This document shows positions 42,259 to 50,199 of a stretch of DNA of 64,000 bases, piece by piece; position 1 is the first letter of the stretch, and every line of letters begins with the position of its first letter. The DNA comes from Alphaproteobacteria bacterium. Lineage in GTDB: Bacteria > Pseudomonadota > Alphaproteobacteria > Sphingomonadales > Sphingomonadaceae. The notes below the pieces were generated by a model, which saw nothing but the letters and a program-made list of their open reading frames with translations, ran no database searches and was not told where the DNA came from. Position numbers and translations under genes: made by a program. The stretch is taken from positions 62,001 through 126,000 of the forward strand of contig JAUHYZ010000001.1 of NCBI GenBank assembly GCA_030426245.1, given 5' to 3'.

Positions 42259-43041
42259 ATGAGTGAGCAGGATTCGCCTTTCATGGCTGGCGGTGCCGGA
42301 AGGCACGGTACTGCGGATGATTACGGCCTGGTGCTGGCGACAGATCTCGACGGCACTTTTCTCGGCGGTTCGGACGAAGATCGCCGCAGGCTTTACGGAT
42401 CGCTCAATGATCGCGACGATGCCCTGCTGATCTTCGTGACTGGACGCGACGTGGATTTTCTCCGCGAACTCATCGCGCAGCCCGGTATCCCCACGCCGCG
42501 CTACATCGTCGGCGATGTTGGGACATCCGTCTATGATGTCGCTGAAGATTTCGCCCCGGTACATCATCTGGAAGCGGACATTGCCGAACGCTGGGGTGAG
42601 GCCAATCAGCGCGTCATGGAAATGCTCAAGAACGAACCTGGGATTGAGCTTCAGCCGACGCCTTTTCGGCACCGGGTCAGCTATTATTACAAACCAGATG
42701 AGTTATCGCCCGATACGGTCCGCAAGATCGAAGACGCCGGCTTCGACTGCTTGACCTCTGCGGACCTTTATCTGGACGTGCTTCCCAAAGGTGTGGCGAA
42801 GGGGCCCACGCTTCGGCGCATGGTGGACCTGCTGGAGCTGCCGGAAGACCGGGTGCTGGCCGCCGGCGATACGATGAACGATCTTTCTATGCTCGATAGC
42901 GGGCTAAAATCGGTTGCGGTCGGCAATTCCGAACCGCGCCTGCTCGCTGCGCTTCCCAACGCGCCGCACATCTACCGCAGCTCCGAACCCGGAGCGGCCG
43001 GTGTGCTTGACGCGATCAAACATTTTGGACTGTCTGGATAA
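42259..43041 (+). CDS. HAD-superfamily (Cof/sucrose-phosphate phosphatase-like) sugar phosphatase
   Basis: This 260-residue HAD phosphatase has motif I LATDLDGTFLGG (nucleophile D29 and acid/base D31), motif II IFVTGRD and motif IV AGDTMNDLSML. The C2 cap and LPKGVAKGPTL segment are typical of sucrose-phosphate-phosphatase-like enzymes. It is 3 bp upstream of the glucosylglycerol-phosphate synthase-like gene. In Pseudomonas-type GgpPS proteins a HAD phosphatase and this glycosyltransferase are fused, so here the two activities appear as separate coupled genes. It probably dephosphorylates glucosylglycerol phosphate to the osmolyte. Trehalose-phosphate or sucrose-phosphate phosphatase are the alternatives. 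Confidence 0.85.
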   Translation: MSEQDSPFMAGGAGRHGTADDYGLVLATDLDGTFLGGSDEDRRRLYGSLNDRDDALLIFVTGRDVDFLRELIAQPGIPTPRYIVGDVGTSVYDVAEDFAPVHHLEADIAERWGEANQRVMEMLKNEPGIELQPTPFRHRVSYYYKPDELSPDTVRKIEDAGFDCLTSADLYLDVLPKGVAKGPTLRRMVDLLELPEDRVLAAGDTMNDLSMLDSGLKSVAVGNSEPRLLAALPNAPHIYRSSEPGAAGVLDAIKHFGLSG

Positions 43042-43044
43042 CAA

Positions 43045-44571
43045 ATGCAGAAATCATCACTCGTAATTGTCTATCACCGTCAACCTTATGAAGAGGTGGT
43101 GGAAGACGGCAAAACCGTCTTCAAACCGAACAAGAGCCCCAACGGTATCGTGCCCACCCTGAAGAGTTTTTTCAGGCGGCTTGAACCGGGCCGCGGCGCA
43201 TGGGTCGCCTGGAAGCAGCATGAGCCAGGCGATGAAGAGTTCGAACGGGTCATCCATGTCGATGACGATGACAATGGGGGTTTCTACGTTTCGCGCCTGC
43301 CGCTGACCAAGCACCAGTCTTCCAGTTTTTATCACGTCACGTCGAAAGAGGCCTTCTGGCCGATCCTGCACAGCTTTCCGCGGCTGTTCAGCTATGATCC
43401 GGTCGACTGGCACACCTTCCACGAGGTCAACCGTCTGTTTGCCGAGGCTGCGGCGGAACAGGCGGATGAAGGCGCGCTGGTCTGGATCCACGATTACAAT
43501 CTGTGGCTGGTCCCGCATTACCTACGCCAGATACGCCCGGACGTGAAGATCGCCTTCTTCCATCACACGCCGTTTCCTTCACAGGACGTGTTCAACGTGC
43601 TGCCCTGGCGTGCGGAGATTCTTGGCAGTTTGCTGGATTGCGATCTCGTGGGCTTTCATATTCCGCGCTACGCGAAGAACTTCACCGATGTGGCGCGGGG
43701 CCTTACCGGCGCCGAGATCACAACGGTCGTGGATACGCCGGATCACTTGAATGTGCCGGGTCAGGCACTGTCGGAGCCGCAAATGCCCACAGTGCTCAAG
43801 CTGGGCAATCGGGAGATCGCCATCGACGTGGCGCCGGTTGGGGCGGACGTGCATCTGATCGAAGAGATTCTGGCCAAGAAGGAAAGTTCGGAACTGGAAG
43901 ATCGCCTGATCGACCGAATGGACGGGCGCAAGCTCGTCGTTTCGGTGGGGCGCACTGATTACACCAAAGGCACCGTGGAGGCGTTGTTTGCCTTCGAGCG
44001 CCTGTTGGAGCGGCGCCCGGATCTGAAAGGCAAGATTACCATGCTGTGCATATCCGTCCGCGCGGCCAGCGGCATGGCGATCTATGAAGAGACCCAAAGG
44101 GATATCGAGCAGAATGTTGGGCGCATCAACGGCCTCTATTCCAATCTGGGGTGGACGCCGATCGTGCTTTATTCGAACGCGATCCCGTTCGACCGGCTGC
44201 TGTCCTATTACCGCGCCGCCGATATCTGTCTGACCATTCCGGTCCGCGACGGCCTCAATCTGGTGGCCAAAGAATTCGTCGCCGCAAAGAATGGCCGCCC
44301 AGGGGCGCTGGTTCTATCCGAATTTGCCGGCTGCGCGGTCGAGTTGCCCGATGCCATTTATGCCAATCCCTACGGTAATCGGGACACCGACCGGGCCATG
44401 GATGAGGCGCTGGCCATGAGCGAGAGCGAGTCTGCCGAGCGTATGGCGCGCATGTATGAATCTGTGACCCGGCACGATATCGTAGACTGGATCAACCACA
44501 TTTTCGAAGCCTTTGGCCGGGTCGGTTTCGATCCCAAGGATGACAAATCAGGCAAGCAGGCTGCGGCCTGA
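43045..44571 (+). CDS. ggpS: GT20 glucosylglycerol-phosphate synthase
   Basis: The 508-residue protein starts SSLVIVYHRQPYEEV and continues KPNKSPNGIVPTLKSFF. This N-terminus is characteristic of GgpS rather than of trehalose-phosphate synthase OtsA, whose start carries an RP..GGL motif. Later GT20 signatures include WIHDYNLWLVPHYLR, FFHHTPFPS, VGRTDYTKG and PVRDGLNLVAKEFVAA. The reaction joins ADP- or UDP-glucose to glycerol-3-phosphate in the cytoplasm. It follows the HAD phosphatase by 3 bp and overlaps the binding-protein gene by one base (TGATG). The context of phosphatase, importer and glucosidase supports a compatible-solute role. Nucleotide preference cannot be read here. Confidence 0.87.
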   Translation: MQKSSLVIVYHRQPYEEVVEDGKTVFKPNKSPNGIVPTLKSFFRRLEPGRGAWVAWKQHEPGDEEFERVIHVDDDDNGGFYVSRLPLTKHQSSSFYHVTSKEAFWPILHSFPRLFSYDPVDWHTFHEVNRLFAEAAAEQADEGALVWIHDYNLWLVPHYLRQIRPDVKIAFFHHTPFPSQDVFNVLPWRAEILGSLLDCDLVGFHIPRYAKNFTDVARGLTGAEITTVVDTPDHLNVPGQALSEPQMPTVLKLGNREIAIDVAPVGADVHLIEEILAKKESSELEDRLIDRMDGRKLVVSVGRTDYTKGTVEALFAFERLLERRPDLKGKITMLCISVRAASGMAIYEETQRDIEQNVGRINGLYSNLGWTPIVLYSNAIPFDRLLSYYRAADICLTIPVRDGLNLVAKEFVAAKNGRPGALVLSEFAGCAVELPDAIYANPYGNRDTDRAMDEALAMSESESAERMARMYESVTRHDIVDWINHIFEAFGRVGFDPKDDKSGKQAAA

Positions 44572-45854
44572 TGTTCGGGGCCTGGCGACGACTGGCGCTG
44601 GCTATCGGGCTGCCCTTGGCGCTGGCAGGCTCGGGACCTGCTGCCGCGCAGGGGGCAAATATATCCATCGCCTGCGGCGCCCTGGGCATGGAATTGACGC
44701 TGTGCCGGGAGGCGGCGCAACGCTGGGCCAGACAGACGGGCAATCGGGTTTCGATCGTCAATACGCCCAATTCCAGCAGTGACCGCTTTTCGCTTTTTGT
44801 CCAGCTTCTCTCCTCGCAGTCGGCCGATATCGACGTGCTCCAGATCGATGTTGTGTGGTCCGGAATGCTGGCTTCCCACCTCGCTGATCTCGAGGGGGAT
44901 CTGGGCCCGCGGGTCGATGCGATGTTCCCTGCGCTGGCCCGGAACAACCGGGTGAAGGACAAGCTGGTCGCGGTGCCGTGGTTTATCGACGCGGGTGTCC
45001 TGTTCTACCGCAAGGATCTGCTCGCCAAATACGGCTTCGAGCCGCCGCAAACCTGGGATGAATTGACCCGCATTGCCGCGGCAATCCAGAATGCCGAGCG
45101 GGAGGCGGGCAATGACCGGATGTGGGGCTATGTGTTCCAGGGCAAGGCCTATGAAGGGCTGACATGCAATGTGCTGGAATGGGTGTCGTCCTATGGCGGC
45201 GGTACATTTCTCAGCACCGATCGGGAGATTACTGCCCAGAACCCGCAGGCACGCGCTGCGCTGAGCCGCGCCGCGAGCTGGATCGGCACGATTACGCCCC
45301 AAGGTGTTCTCAATTATGACGAAGAGGCATCGCGCGGCGTCTTCCAGACGGGCAATGCCGTATTCATGCGCAACTGGCCCTATGCCTGGGCATTGGCGCA
45401 GGGCGAAGACAGCCCGGTGAGAGACAAGGTGGGCGTGATTGCGCTTCCCCATGGACCCGAAGGAGAAAGTGCCGCCGCGCTGGGTGGCTGGCAGCTTGCC
45501 GTATCGCGCTATTCGCGCCACCGGGAAGAGGCGATCGATCTGGTCCGCTATCTCACCAGTGCGCAGGTGCAAAAGGAACGCGCCATTCGCGGCGCCTACA
45601 ACCCCACCTTGACTGCGCTCTATGAGGACGAAGAAGTGATCGAGGCCAATCCCTTCTTCGCCACGCTCTATCCGTCGTTCGAGAATGCCGTGCCGCGGCC
45701 CGCCAGGCAGGCTGGCGCGCGCTACAACCAGGTTTCGGACGCGATCTGGCGCGCAAGCTACGGCGTGCTGAAAGGTGACCGGACACCGCGGTCGGCGCTT
45801 GAGAGGCTGACGGACGAACTCGACCGTATCGCCTATCGCGCGAGGTGGCGGTGA
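44571..45854 (+). CDS. ABC transporter sugar-binding protein (glucosylglycerol/trehalose/maltose type)
   Basis: This 427-residue extracellular solute-binding protein family 1 member has a signal peptide of about 26 residues ending AAAQ. The mature protein has the typical VQLLSSQSADIDVLQIDVVWSG, VPWFIDAGVLFYRKDLL and MRNWPYAWAL segments of the trehalose/maltose ThuE/LpqY/GgtB group. It starts one base inside ggpS and its stop overlaps the first permease, so synthesis and uptake genes are one operon. It would capture leaked or external glucosylglycerol, trehalose or sucrose in the periplasm. Confidence 0.88.
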   Translation: MFGAWRRLALAIGLPLALAGSGPAAAQGANISIACGALGMELTLCREAAQRWARQTGNRVSIVNTPNSSSDRFSLFVQLLSSQSADIDVLQIDVVWSGMLASHLADLEGDLGPRVDAMFPALARNNRVKDKLVAVPWFIDAGVLFYRKDLLAKYGFEPPQTWDELTRIAAAIQNAEREAGNDRMWGYVFQGKAYEGLTCNVLEWVSSYGGGTFLSTDREITAQNPQARAALSRAASWIGTITPQGVLNYDEEASRGVFQTGNAVFMRNWPYAWALAQGEDSPVRDKVGVIALPHGPEGESAAALGGWQLAVSRYSRHREEAIDLVRYLTSAQVQKERAIRGAYNPTLTALYEDEEVIEANPFFATLYPSFENAVPRPARQAGARYNQVSDAIWRASYGVLKGDRTPRSALERLTDELDRIAYRARWR

Positions 45855-46774
45855 GCGCAGCGTCTCCCCTGGAACGTAGCCGGGGCCGGTCGGCCTGGCT
45901 GTTCCTCGCGCCGATGCTGCTCGTTCTGGCGCTGGTTGCGGCCTGGCCGCTGGGGCGCACGATCTGGTTCAGCCTGACCAATGCCACCCTGGTCGATCTT
46001 TCCAGTTACGATATGATCGGGCTGGGCAATTACCTCGCTTACGAGGACGGCCGGTGGTACGGCATTTTTACCGATCCCCAGTGGCTGCGTGCGCTCTGGA
46101 ATACGCTGGTCTTCGCGGCGGTATCCGTCTCGCTCGAAACCGTTCTGGGCGTCATGATCGCCCTGATCGTCAATGCCAACCTGCCTGGGCGCGGGCTGAT
46201 GCGTGCAGCCATGCTGGTGCCCTGGGCCATCCCGACTGTGGTATCCGCAAAGATCTGGGCCTGGATGCTCAACGATCAGTTCGGCATCGTGAACGCGATG
46301 TTGTTCGGCGCCGGGCTCGTCGAGGGGCCGATCGCCTGGCTGGGCGGATCGGATCTGGCCATGGCGTCGATCATTGCCGTCGATGTCTGGAAAACCACAC
46401 CCTTTGTCGCGCTGCTCGTGCTGGCTGCGTTGCAGACCTTGCCGAGGGAGATTTACGAGGCGGCCAGGGTGGACGGGATTCATCCTGTCCGCGTGTTCTT
46501 CCAGGTCACTTTACCGCTTATCAAGCCGGCGCTTGCAGTGGCCGTCATTTTCCGGCTGCTCGATGCGATGCGCATGTTCGATCTCGTCTATGTCATGACC
46601 GGGTCGAATGAGGAGACGATGACGCTTTCTGTCTTCGCGCGGCAGGCGCTCGTTTCATTCCAGGATGTCGGCTACGGATCGGCGGCCTCCAGCGGCCTGT
46701 TCCTGATCATCGCATTGGTCACCGTCATCTACATCATGGCGCTGAAACCGCTGGGCGAAGGGCGGCAGTCATGA
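45851..46774 (+). CDS. Sugar ABC transporter permease 1 (MalF-like)
   Basis: This membrane protein of 307 residues has about six helices. The conserved cytoplasmic coupling loop reads EAARVDGIHPVRVFFQVTLP. The GTG at 45851 overlaps the stop of the binding-protein gene and is preceded by CGAGG; a GTG at 45845 would add two residues. It overlaps permease 2 by four bases. With the next protein it forms the transmembrane channel of the importer. Confidence 0.88.
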   Translation: MSAASPLERSRGRSAWLFLAPMLLVLALVAAWPLGRTIWFSLTNATLVDLSSYDMIGLGNYLAYEDGRWYGIFTDPQWLRALWNTLVFAAVSVSLETVLGVMIALIVNANLPGRGLMRAAMLVPWAIPTVVSAKIWAWMLNDQFGIVNAMLFGAGLVEGPIAWLGGSDLAMASIIAVDVWKTTPFVALLVLAALQTLPREIYEAARVDGIHPVRVFFQVTLPLIKPALAVAVIFRLLDAMRMFDLVYVMTGSNEETMTLSVFARQALVSFQDVGYGSAASSGLFLIIALVTVIYIMALKPLGEGRQS

Positions 46775-47601
46775 ACAGTCGCTTGGCCAAGACCGCCGGA
46801 CTCACAGCCCTGTGGCTGCTGGTTGCCTGCTTCCTGCTGTTCCCATTCTATTATGCGGTCGTCAGTTCGCTCAGGGCCGGATCGGAAATATTCGAAGCGA
46901 GCCTGTGGCCGGCCGATCCCGGCCTCGCGAATTATCGGCAGGTCATGATCGACCAGCCATTCGCGCGCAATATCCTGAACTCGCTGATGGTCGCCTGCGC
47001 GGTGGTTGTGCTGTCTCTGGGGCTGGCGGTCTTCGCCGCCTATGCGTTCGGCCGCACGCGTTTTCGAGGGCGCAGGCTGCTGCTCTACACAATCCTGGGC
47101 GTTTCGATGTTCCCCCAGGTTGCGGTGCTTTCCGGCCTGTTCGAAATCGTCCGCCTGTTCGGGCTGTACAACAATCTGCTCAGCCTGATCTTCAGCTACA
47201 TGATCTTTACCTTGCCCTTCACGGTCTGGGTCATGACCAGCTTCATGCGCGAATTGCCGGTGGAGATCGAGGAGGCCGCGATCATGGACGGTGCCGGGCC
47301 ATGGACGATTGTGACCCGGATATTCCTGCCGCTGCTGGCACCTGCGCTCGTGACGACCGGGCTGCTCGCTTTCATTGCGGCATGGAACGAGTTTCTCTTC
47401 GCATTGAGTTTCACCCTGACGAATGAACAGCGCACCGTGCCGGTCGCCATTGCGCTGATTACCGGCGCAAGCCAGTTCGAGCTGCCATGGGGCAACATCA
47501 TGGCCGCTTCGGTGATCGTCACCGTTCCCCTGATCGCGCTGGTGCTGGTGTTCCAGCGGCGGCTCGTCGCGGGGCTGACAGCGGGTGCGGTAAAGGGGTA
47601 G
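46771..47601 (+). CDS. Sugar ABC transporter permease 2 (MalG-like)
   Basis: This 276-residue permease has six predicted helices and the coupling loop EEAAIMDGAGPWTIVTRIFL followed by PLLAPAL. The start overlaps the end of permease 1 as ATGA. The usual MalG-type signature before the last helices (AFIAAWNEFLFALSF) is present. It pairs with the preceding permease; the ATPase follows after two bases. Confidence 0.89.
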   Translation: MNSRLAKTAGLTALWLLVACFLLFPFYYAVVSSLRAGSEIFEASLWPADPGLANYRQVMIDQPFARNILNSLMVACAVVVLSLGLAVFAAYAFGRTRFRGRRLLLYTILGVSMFPQVAVLSGLFEIVRLFGLYNNLLSLIFSYMIFTLPFTVWVMTSFMRELPVEIEEAAIMDGAGPWTIVTRIFLPLLAPALVTTGLLAFIAAWNEFLFALSFTLTNEQRTVPVAIALITGASQFELPWGNIMAASVIVTVPLIALVLVFQRRLVAGLTAGAVKG

Positions 47602-47603
47602 AT

Positions 47604-48659
47604 ATGACGTCCGTCACGCTCGAAGGCATAGGTAAGAGTTTCGGCAAGACCGAGGTGATATCCCACGTCGATCTGGCGATCGAAAGCGGTGAGTTCGTGG
47701 TCTTCGTCGGCGCTTCGGGCTCCGGTAAATCGACGCTGCTACGCATGATTGCAGGGCTGGAGAGTCCGTCATCCGGCCAGGTGCTGATCGGCGGTCGGGA
47801 TGTCACGGCCGCGCCGCCATCGGAACGCGGCGTGTCCATGGTGTTCCAGTCCTATGCGCTCTATCCGCATATGACGGTGCGGCAGAATATTGCCTTCGGG
47901 CTCAAACTGGCCAAAGCGGGCAAGGAAAGCATTGCCGAGGCAGTCGGCCGCGTTGCGCAGATGCTGCAGATCGAGAATCTGCTCGACCGCAAGCCCAGCC
48001 AGCTTTCAGGCGGGCAGCGGCAGCGCGTCGCCATTGCCAGGGCAATTGTCCGCGAACCGGAAGTCTTCCTGTTCGACGAGCCGTTATCCAATCTGGATGC
48101 CGCGTTGCGGACCCAGACCCGGATGGAGATCAAGGAACTACACCGTTCACTGGGCGCCACGATGATCTATGTTACGCATGATCAGGTGGAGGCGATGTCG
48201 CTGGCAGACCGCATGGTCATCCTGCATCGGGGCAGGGTGGAACAGGTCGGGCCGCCATCCGAACTCTATCACCGGCCGGCGACCGCATATGTTGCCGCCT
48301 TTCTCGGCTCACCGACCATGAACTTCCTTAGCCCAGAGCGGATCGAGGGCGGCGAAGCACTGCTCGCTTCCGGTGAGCGCATCGCGCTTCCGCAGGGCGA
48401 TTGGAGTAAGGCGGCCCGTATCGGTATTCGGCCGGAAGATATCGAAATCGGGCAGGAAGGCCTGCCAGCCACCGTCGAAATGGTGGAAGAACTTGGCGAA
48501 ACGCGGATCGTCCACGCCAGGCTTTCGGACGGCGAAGAACTGGCCATACGCAGCCGGGCGCTCACCGAAGATGATCGGAACAGCCAGATTCGCATCACCT
48601 TTTTGCCGGAGCGGCTGCATGTGTTCGACGAAGACGGAAGGCGCCTGGAGGAGCGCTAG
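47604..48659 (+). CDS. Sugar ABC transporter ATPase (MalK/UgpC/MsmK-like)
   Basis: This 351-residue ATPase has Walker [10 protein letters not shown], a Q-loop [13 protein letters not shown], signature [14 protein letters not shown], Walker [13 protein letters not shown] and an H-loop YVTHDQ. The C-terminal TOBE-type domain ([10 protein letters not shown]) is typical of the MalK group. The open frame extends upstream, but ATG 47604 starts the canonical sequence [13 protein letters not shown]. It is the last gene of the plus-strand operon that begins with the HAD phosphatase. Confidence 0.92.
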   Translation: MTSVTLEGIGKSFGKTEVISHVDLAIESGEFVVFVGASGSGKSTLLRMIAGLESPSSGQVLIGGRDVTAAPPSERGVSMVFQSYALYPHMTVRQNIAFGLKLAKAGKESIAEAVGRVAQMLQIENLLDRKPSQLSGGQRQRVAIARAIVREPEVFLFDEPLSNLDAALRTQTRMEIKELHRSLGATMIYVTHDQVEAMSLADRMVILHRGRVEQVGPPSELYHRPATAYVAAFLGSPTMNFLSPERIEGGEALLASGERIALPQGDWSKAARIGIRPEDIEIGQEGLPATVEMVEELGETRIVHARLSDGEELAIRSRALTEDDRNSQIRITFLPERLHVFDEDGRRLEER

Positions 48660-48669
48660 CTTTCTCTTG

Positions 48670-48690
48670 CCCCTACCACATGGGTAGGGG
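48670..48690. terminator. Weak hairpin at the convergent gene ends
   Basis: CCCCTACC at 48670-48677 pairs with GGTAGGGG at 48683-48690 around ACATG (with an adjoining G). The stem contains the stop codon of the NTF2-like gene and follows the ATPase stop by 10 bp. No T tract follows on either strand, so termination activity is uncertain. Confidence 0.3.
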
Positions 48691-49089
48691 ATTTACCTTG
48701 TCCTTGGGGACTTCCTGATGGATATCCCAATGCTCCACGATCTTGCCGTCGACTACCCGGAACGTATCCGAGATCACCACACCGGGATCGCCTTCGTGGC
48801 GGATCACGTGGTGCTGCGTCACAACGAATTCGCCGCTGCCGAAACGCCGATCGACCAGCAGCTTCATCTCTGATTCCTTGTTGCGCCCGATATCGATTGC
48901 TTCGACCTCGAGATATTCGATCAGCCCTTCCAGGGTTCCGCCACGAACGTTGGGATTGTGTTCGATGAAGTCGGGGGACACGAAACGCTCGACCGCTTCG
49001 CGCACCTGGTGGCTCAGAATCATCCGGTCGAATTGCTCGATGATCGCGACCGGATCAGTCAATTTTTCGGTTTCGCCATCAAAAGCCAT
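48673..49089 (-). CDS. NTF2-like / SnoaL-like small protein
   Basis: This 138-residue protein shows the cone-shaped NTF2 fold pattern: VREAVERFVSPDFIEHNPNVRGG, a middle beta segment FVVTQHHVIRHEGDPG and the closing DTFRVVDGKIVEHWDIHQEV. The family contains ketosteroid isomerases, polyketide cyclases, dehydratases and binding proteins. The IEHNP and EHWDIHQ motifs are those of SnoaL-like proteins found widely in sphingomonads. A strong GGGAGGAC precedes the ATG. It is divergent from the first DoxX-like gene, 105 bp away. Catalysis is likely on a small hydrophobic substrate, but nothing more specific can be said. Confidence 0.83.
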   Translation of the reverse strand: MAFDGETEKLTDPVAIIEQFDRMILSHQVREAVERFVSPDFIEHNPNVRGGTLEGLIEYLEVEAIDIGRNKESEMKLLVDRRFGSGEFVVTQHHVIRHEGDPGVVISDTFRVVDGKIVEHWDIHQEVPKDKVNPLPMW

Positions 49090-49194
49090 TTCAATCGTCC
49101 TCCCAAAGCGTCTACGATAATATGCAGGATGGTATTCCTTTTAAGGCATGTGAAGCTAGGCTTCGTGAGAAGCAAGCCAGCTTGGGAGAGATGA

Positions 49195-49788
49195 ATGTTC
49201 GGGAAGCTCGTTTTTGCCGCGCGCATGGTGCTGGGTATTTTTTATCTGTTTAGCGGATTGAACTGGTTCTTTGGGTTTCTTCCGCTTCCGCATGTCGGCA
49301 TGCCGGCCGACTTCCCGATCAAGCACGACGTCGTGGCCGAAATGGTCAAGACGGGCTGGATGTTTCAATCCGCGAAAATTGTGGAGATTGCGTTTGGGAT
49401 TGCGCTCCTTGCCAACCGCGCAGTTCCGCTGATGCTGGTCGTCACCTTTCCGGTCGGCCTGATGACTTTCATGCTCGATGCGCTGATTCTCGACGATATC
49501 TGGCGCTGGCTGCAGGGGAGCCAAAGCGGGGCAGAAATGTGGGCGGCGTTCATGGACATGGTGGTCGGGGGACTGTGCGTCTTCCTCATCCATGTCTGGT
49601 TGCTGCTTTGTTATTTCGATTATTACCGGCCGATGCTGGCATGGTCCGCACCGCCTCGGGGTGTCGCTGATTCGGTGCAACCGGAGGCGCGGAGAGTGCA
49701 GCGGATTCTGTTCTATTCTCTGGGATGGCTGGCGCTCGCGCTCCAGACTTTCAACCTCTACATGTTCGTGAGCATGATCGGGAAATAG
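49195..49788 (+). CDS. DoxX-like integral membrane protein, copy 1
   Basis: This 197-residue protein has four or five predicted membrane helices (MVLGIFYLFSGLNWFFGFL at the start, then around residues 60-110, 115-140 and the C-terminus). It ends the third helix pair with CYFDYYRPMLAW. The first helix with GLNWFFGF and the YYRPML motif place it in the DoxX-like superfamily, whose members accompany quinone-linked oxidoreductases or have unknown roles. GGGAGAG precedes the start. Two homologues with the same YRPML/YRPFL motif lie at 53104-53673 and 57709-58317. Confidence 0.78.
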   Translation: MFGKLVFAARMVLGIFYLFSGLNWFFGFLPLPHVGMPADFPIKHDVVAEMVKTGWMFQSAKIVEIAFGIALLANRAVPLMLVVTFPVGLMTFMLDALILDDIWRWLQGSQSGAEMWAAFMDMVVGGLCVFLIHVWLLLCYFDYYRPMLAWSAPPRGVADSVQPEARRVQRILFYSLGWLALALQTFNLYMFVSMIGK

Positions 49789-50199
49789 GCCAGTCGCCGG
49801 TCCGCGTATCGAGCGATGGCTGGCTGATTTGCAACTTGGTTATAGGCGTTGTTTCCGAGAGTGGCCGCTTTGCAACACTTGCGTCTTGCTTGCATCCTTC
49901 GTCGTTGAAGCGCTTGCAGATATCTTAGGAACAAGATAAATCGGCTAACAATGGTTTCGAAAGTTGCTTGCGTTTGGTTTGACCTCGACGCAGTGAGCGC
50001 GGCCTTCGAAAGGTGAAGCAAGTCAAGTAGAACATGGCTTACGGGTAGAGCGGGATGCCGAGGTAAATTTATAATCATAATAAAAAGGGTAGTGGCAGTT
50101 AACTGCTGCAAGCTTGATCTCGTAAGAGAAACAATAACCGCGCCTGATTCCAAATAAATCCCGGAACTTCAGGTTAATTAATAGGATAAGGGGGGAGTG
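49789..50199. other. 411-bp intergenic region before TonB receptor 3
   Basis: The right half (about 50050-50190) is AT-rich and should contain the receptor promoter; AGGATAAGGGGGGAG directly before the ATG is the ribosome site. I see no LacI-type, GCATGC or MarR-type palindrome here, so receptor 3 appears to be outside the regulons of receptors 1 and 2. No small gene is supported. Confidence 0.6.
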
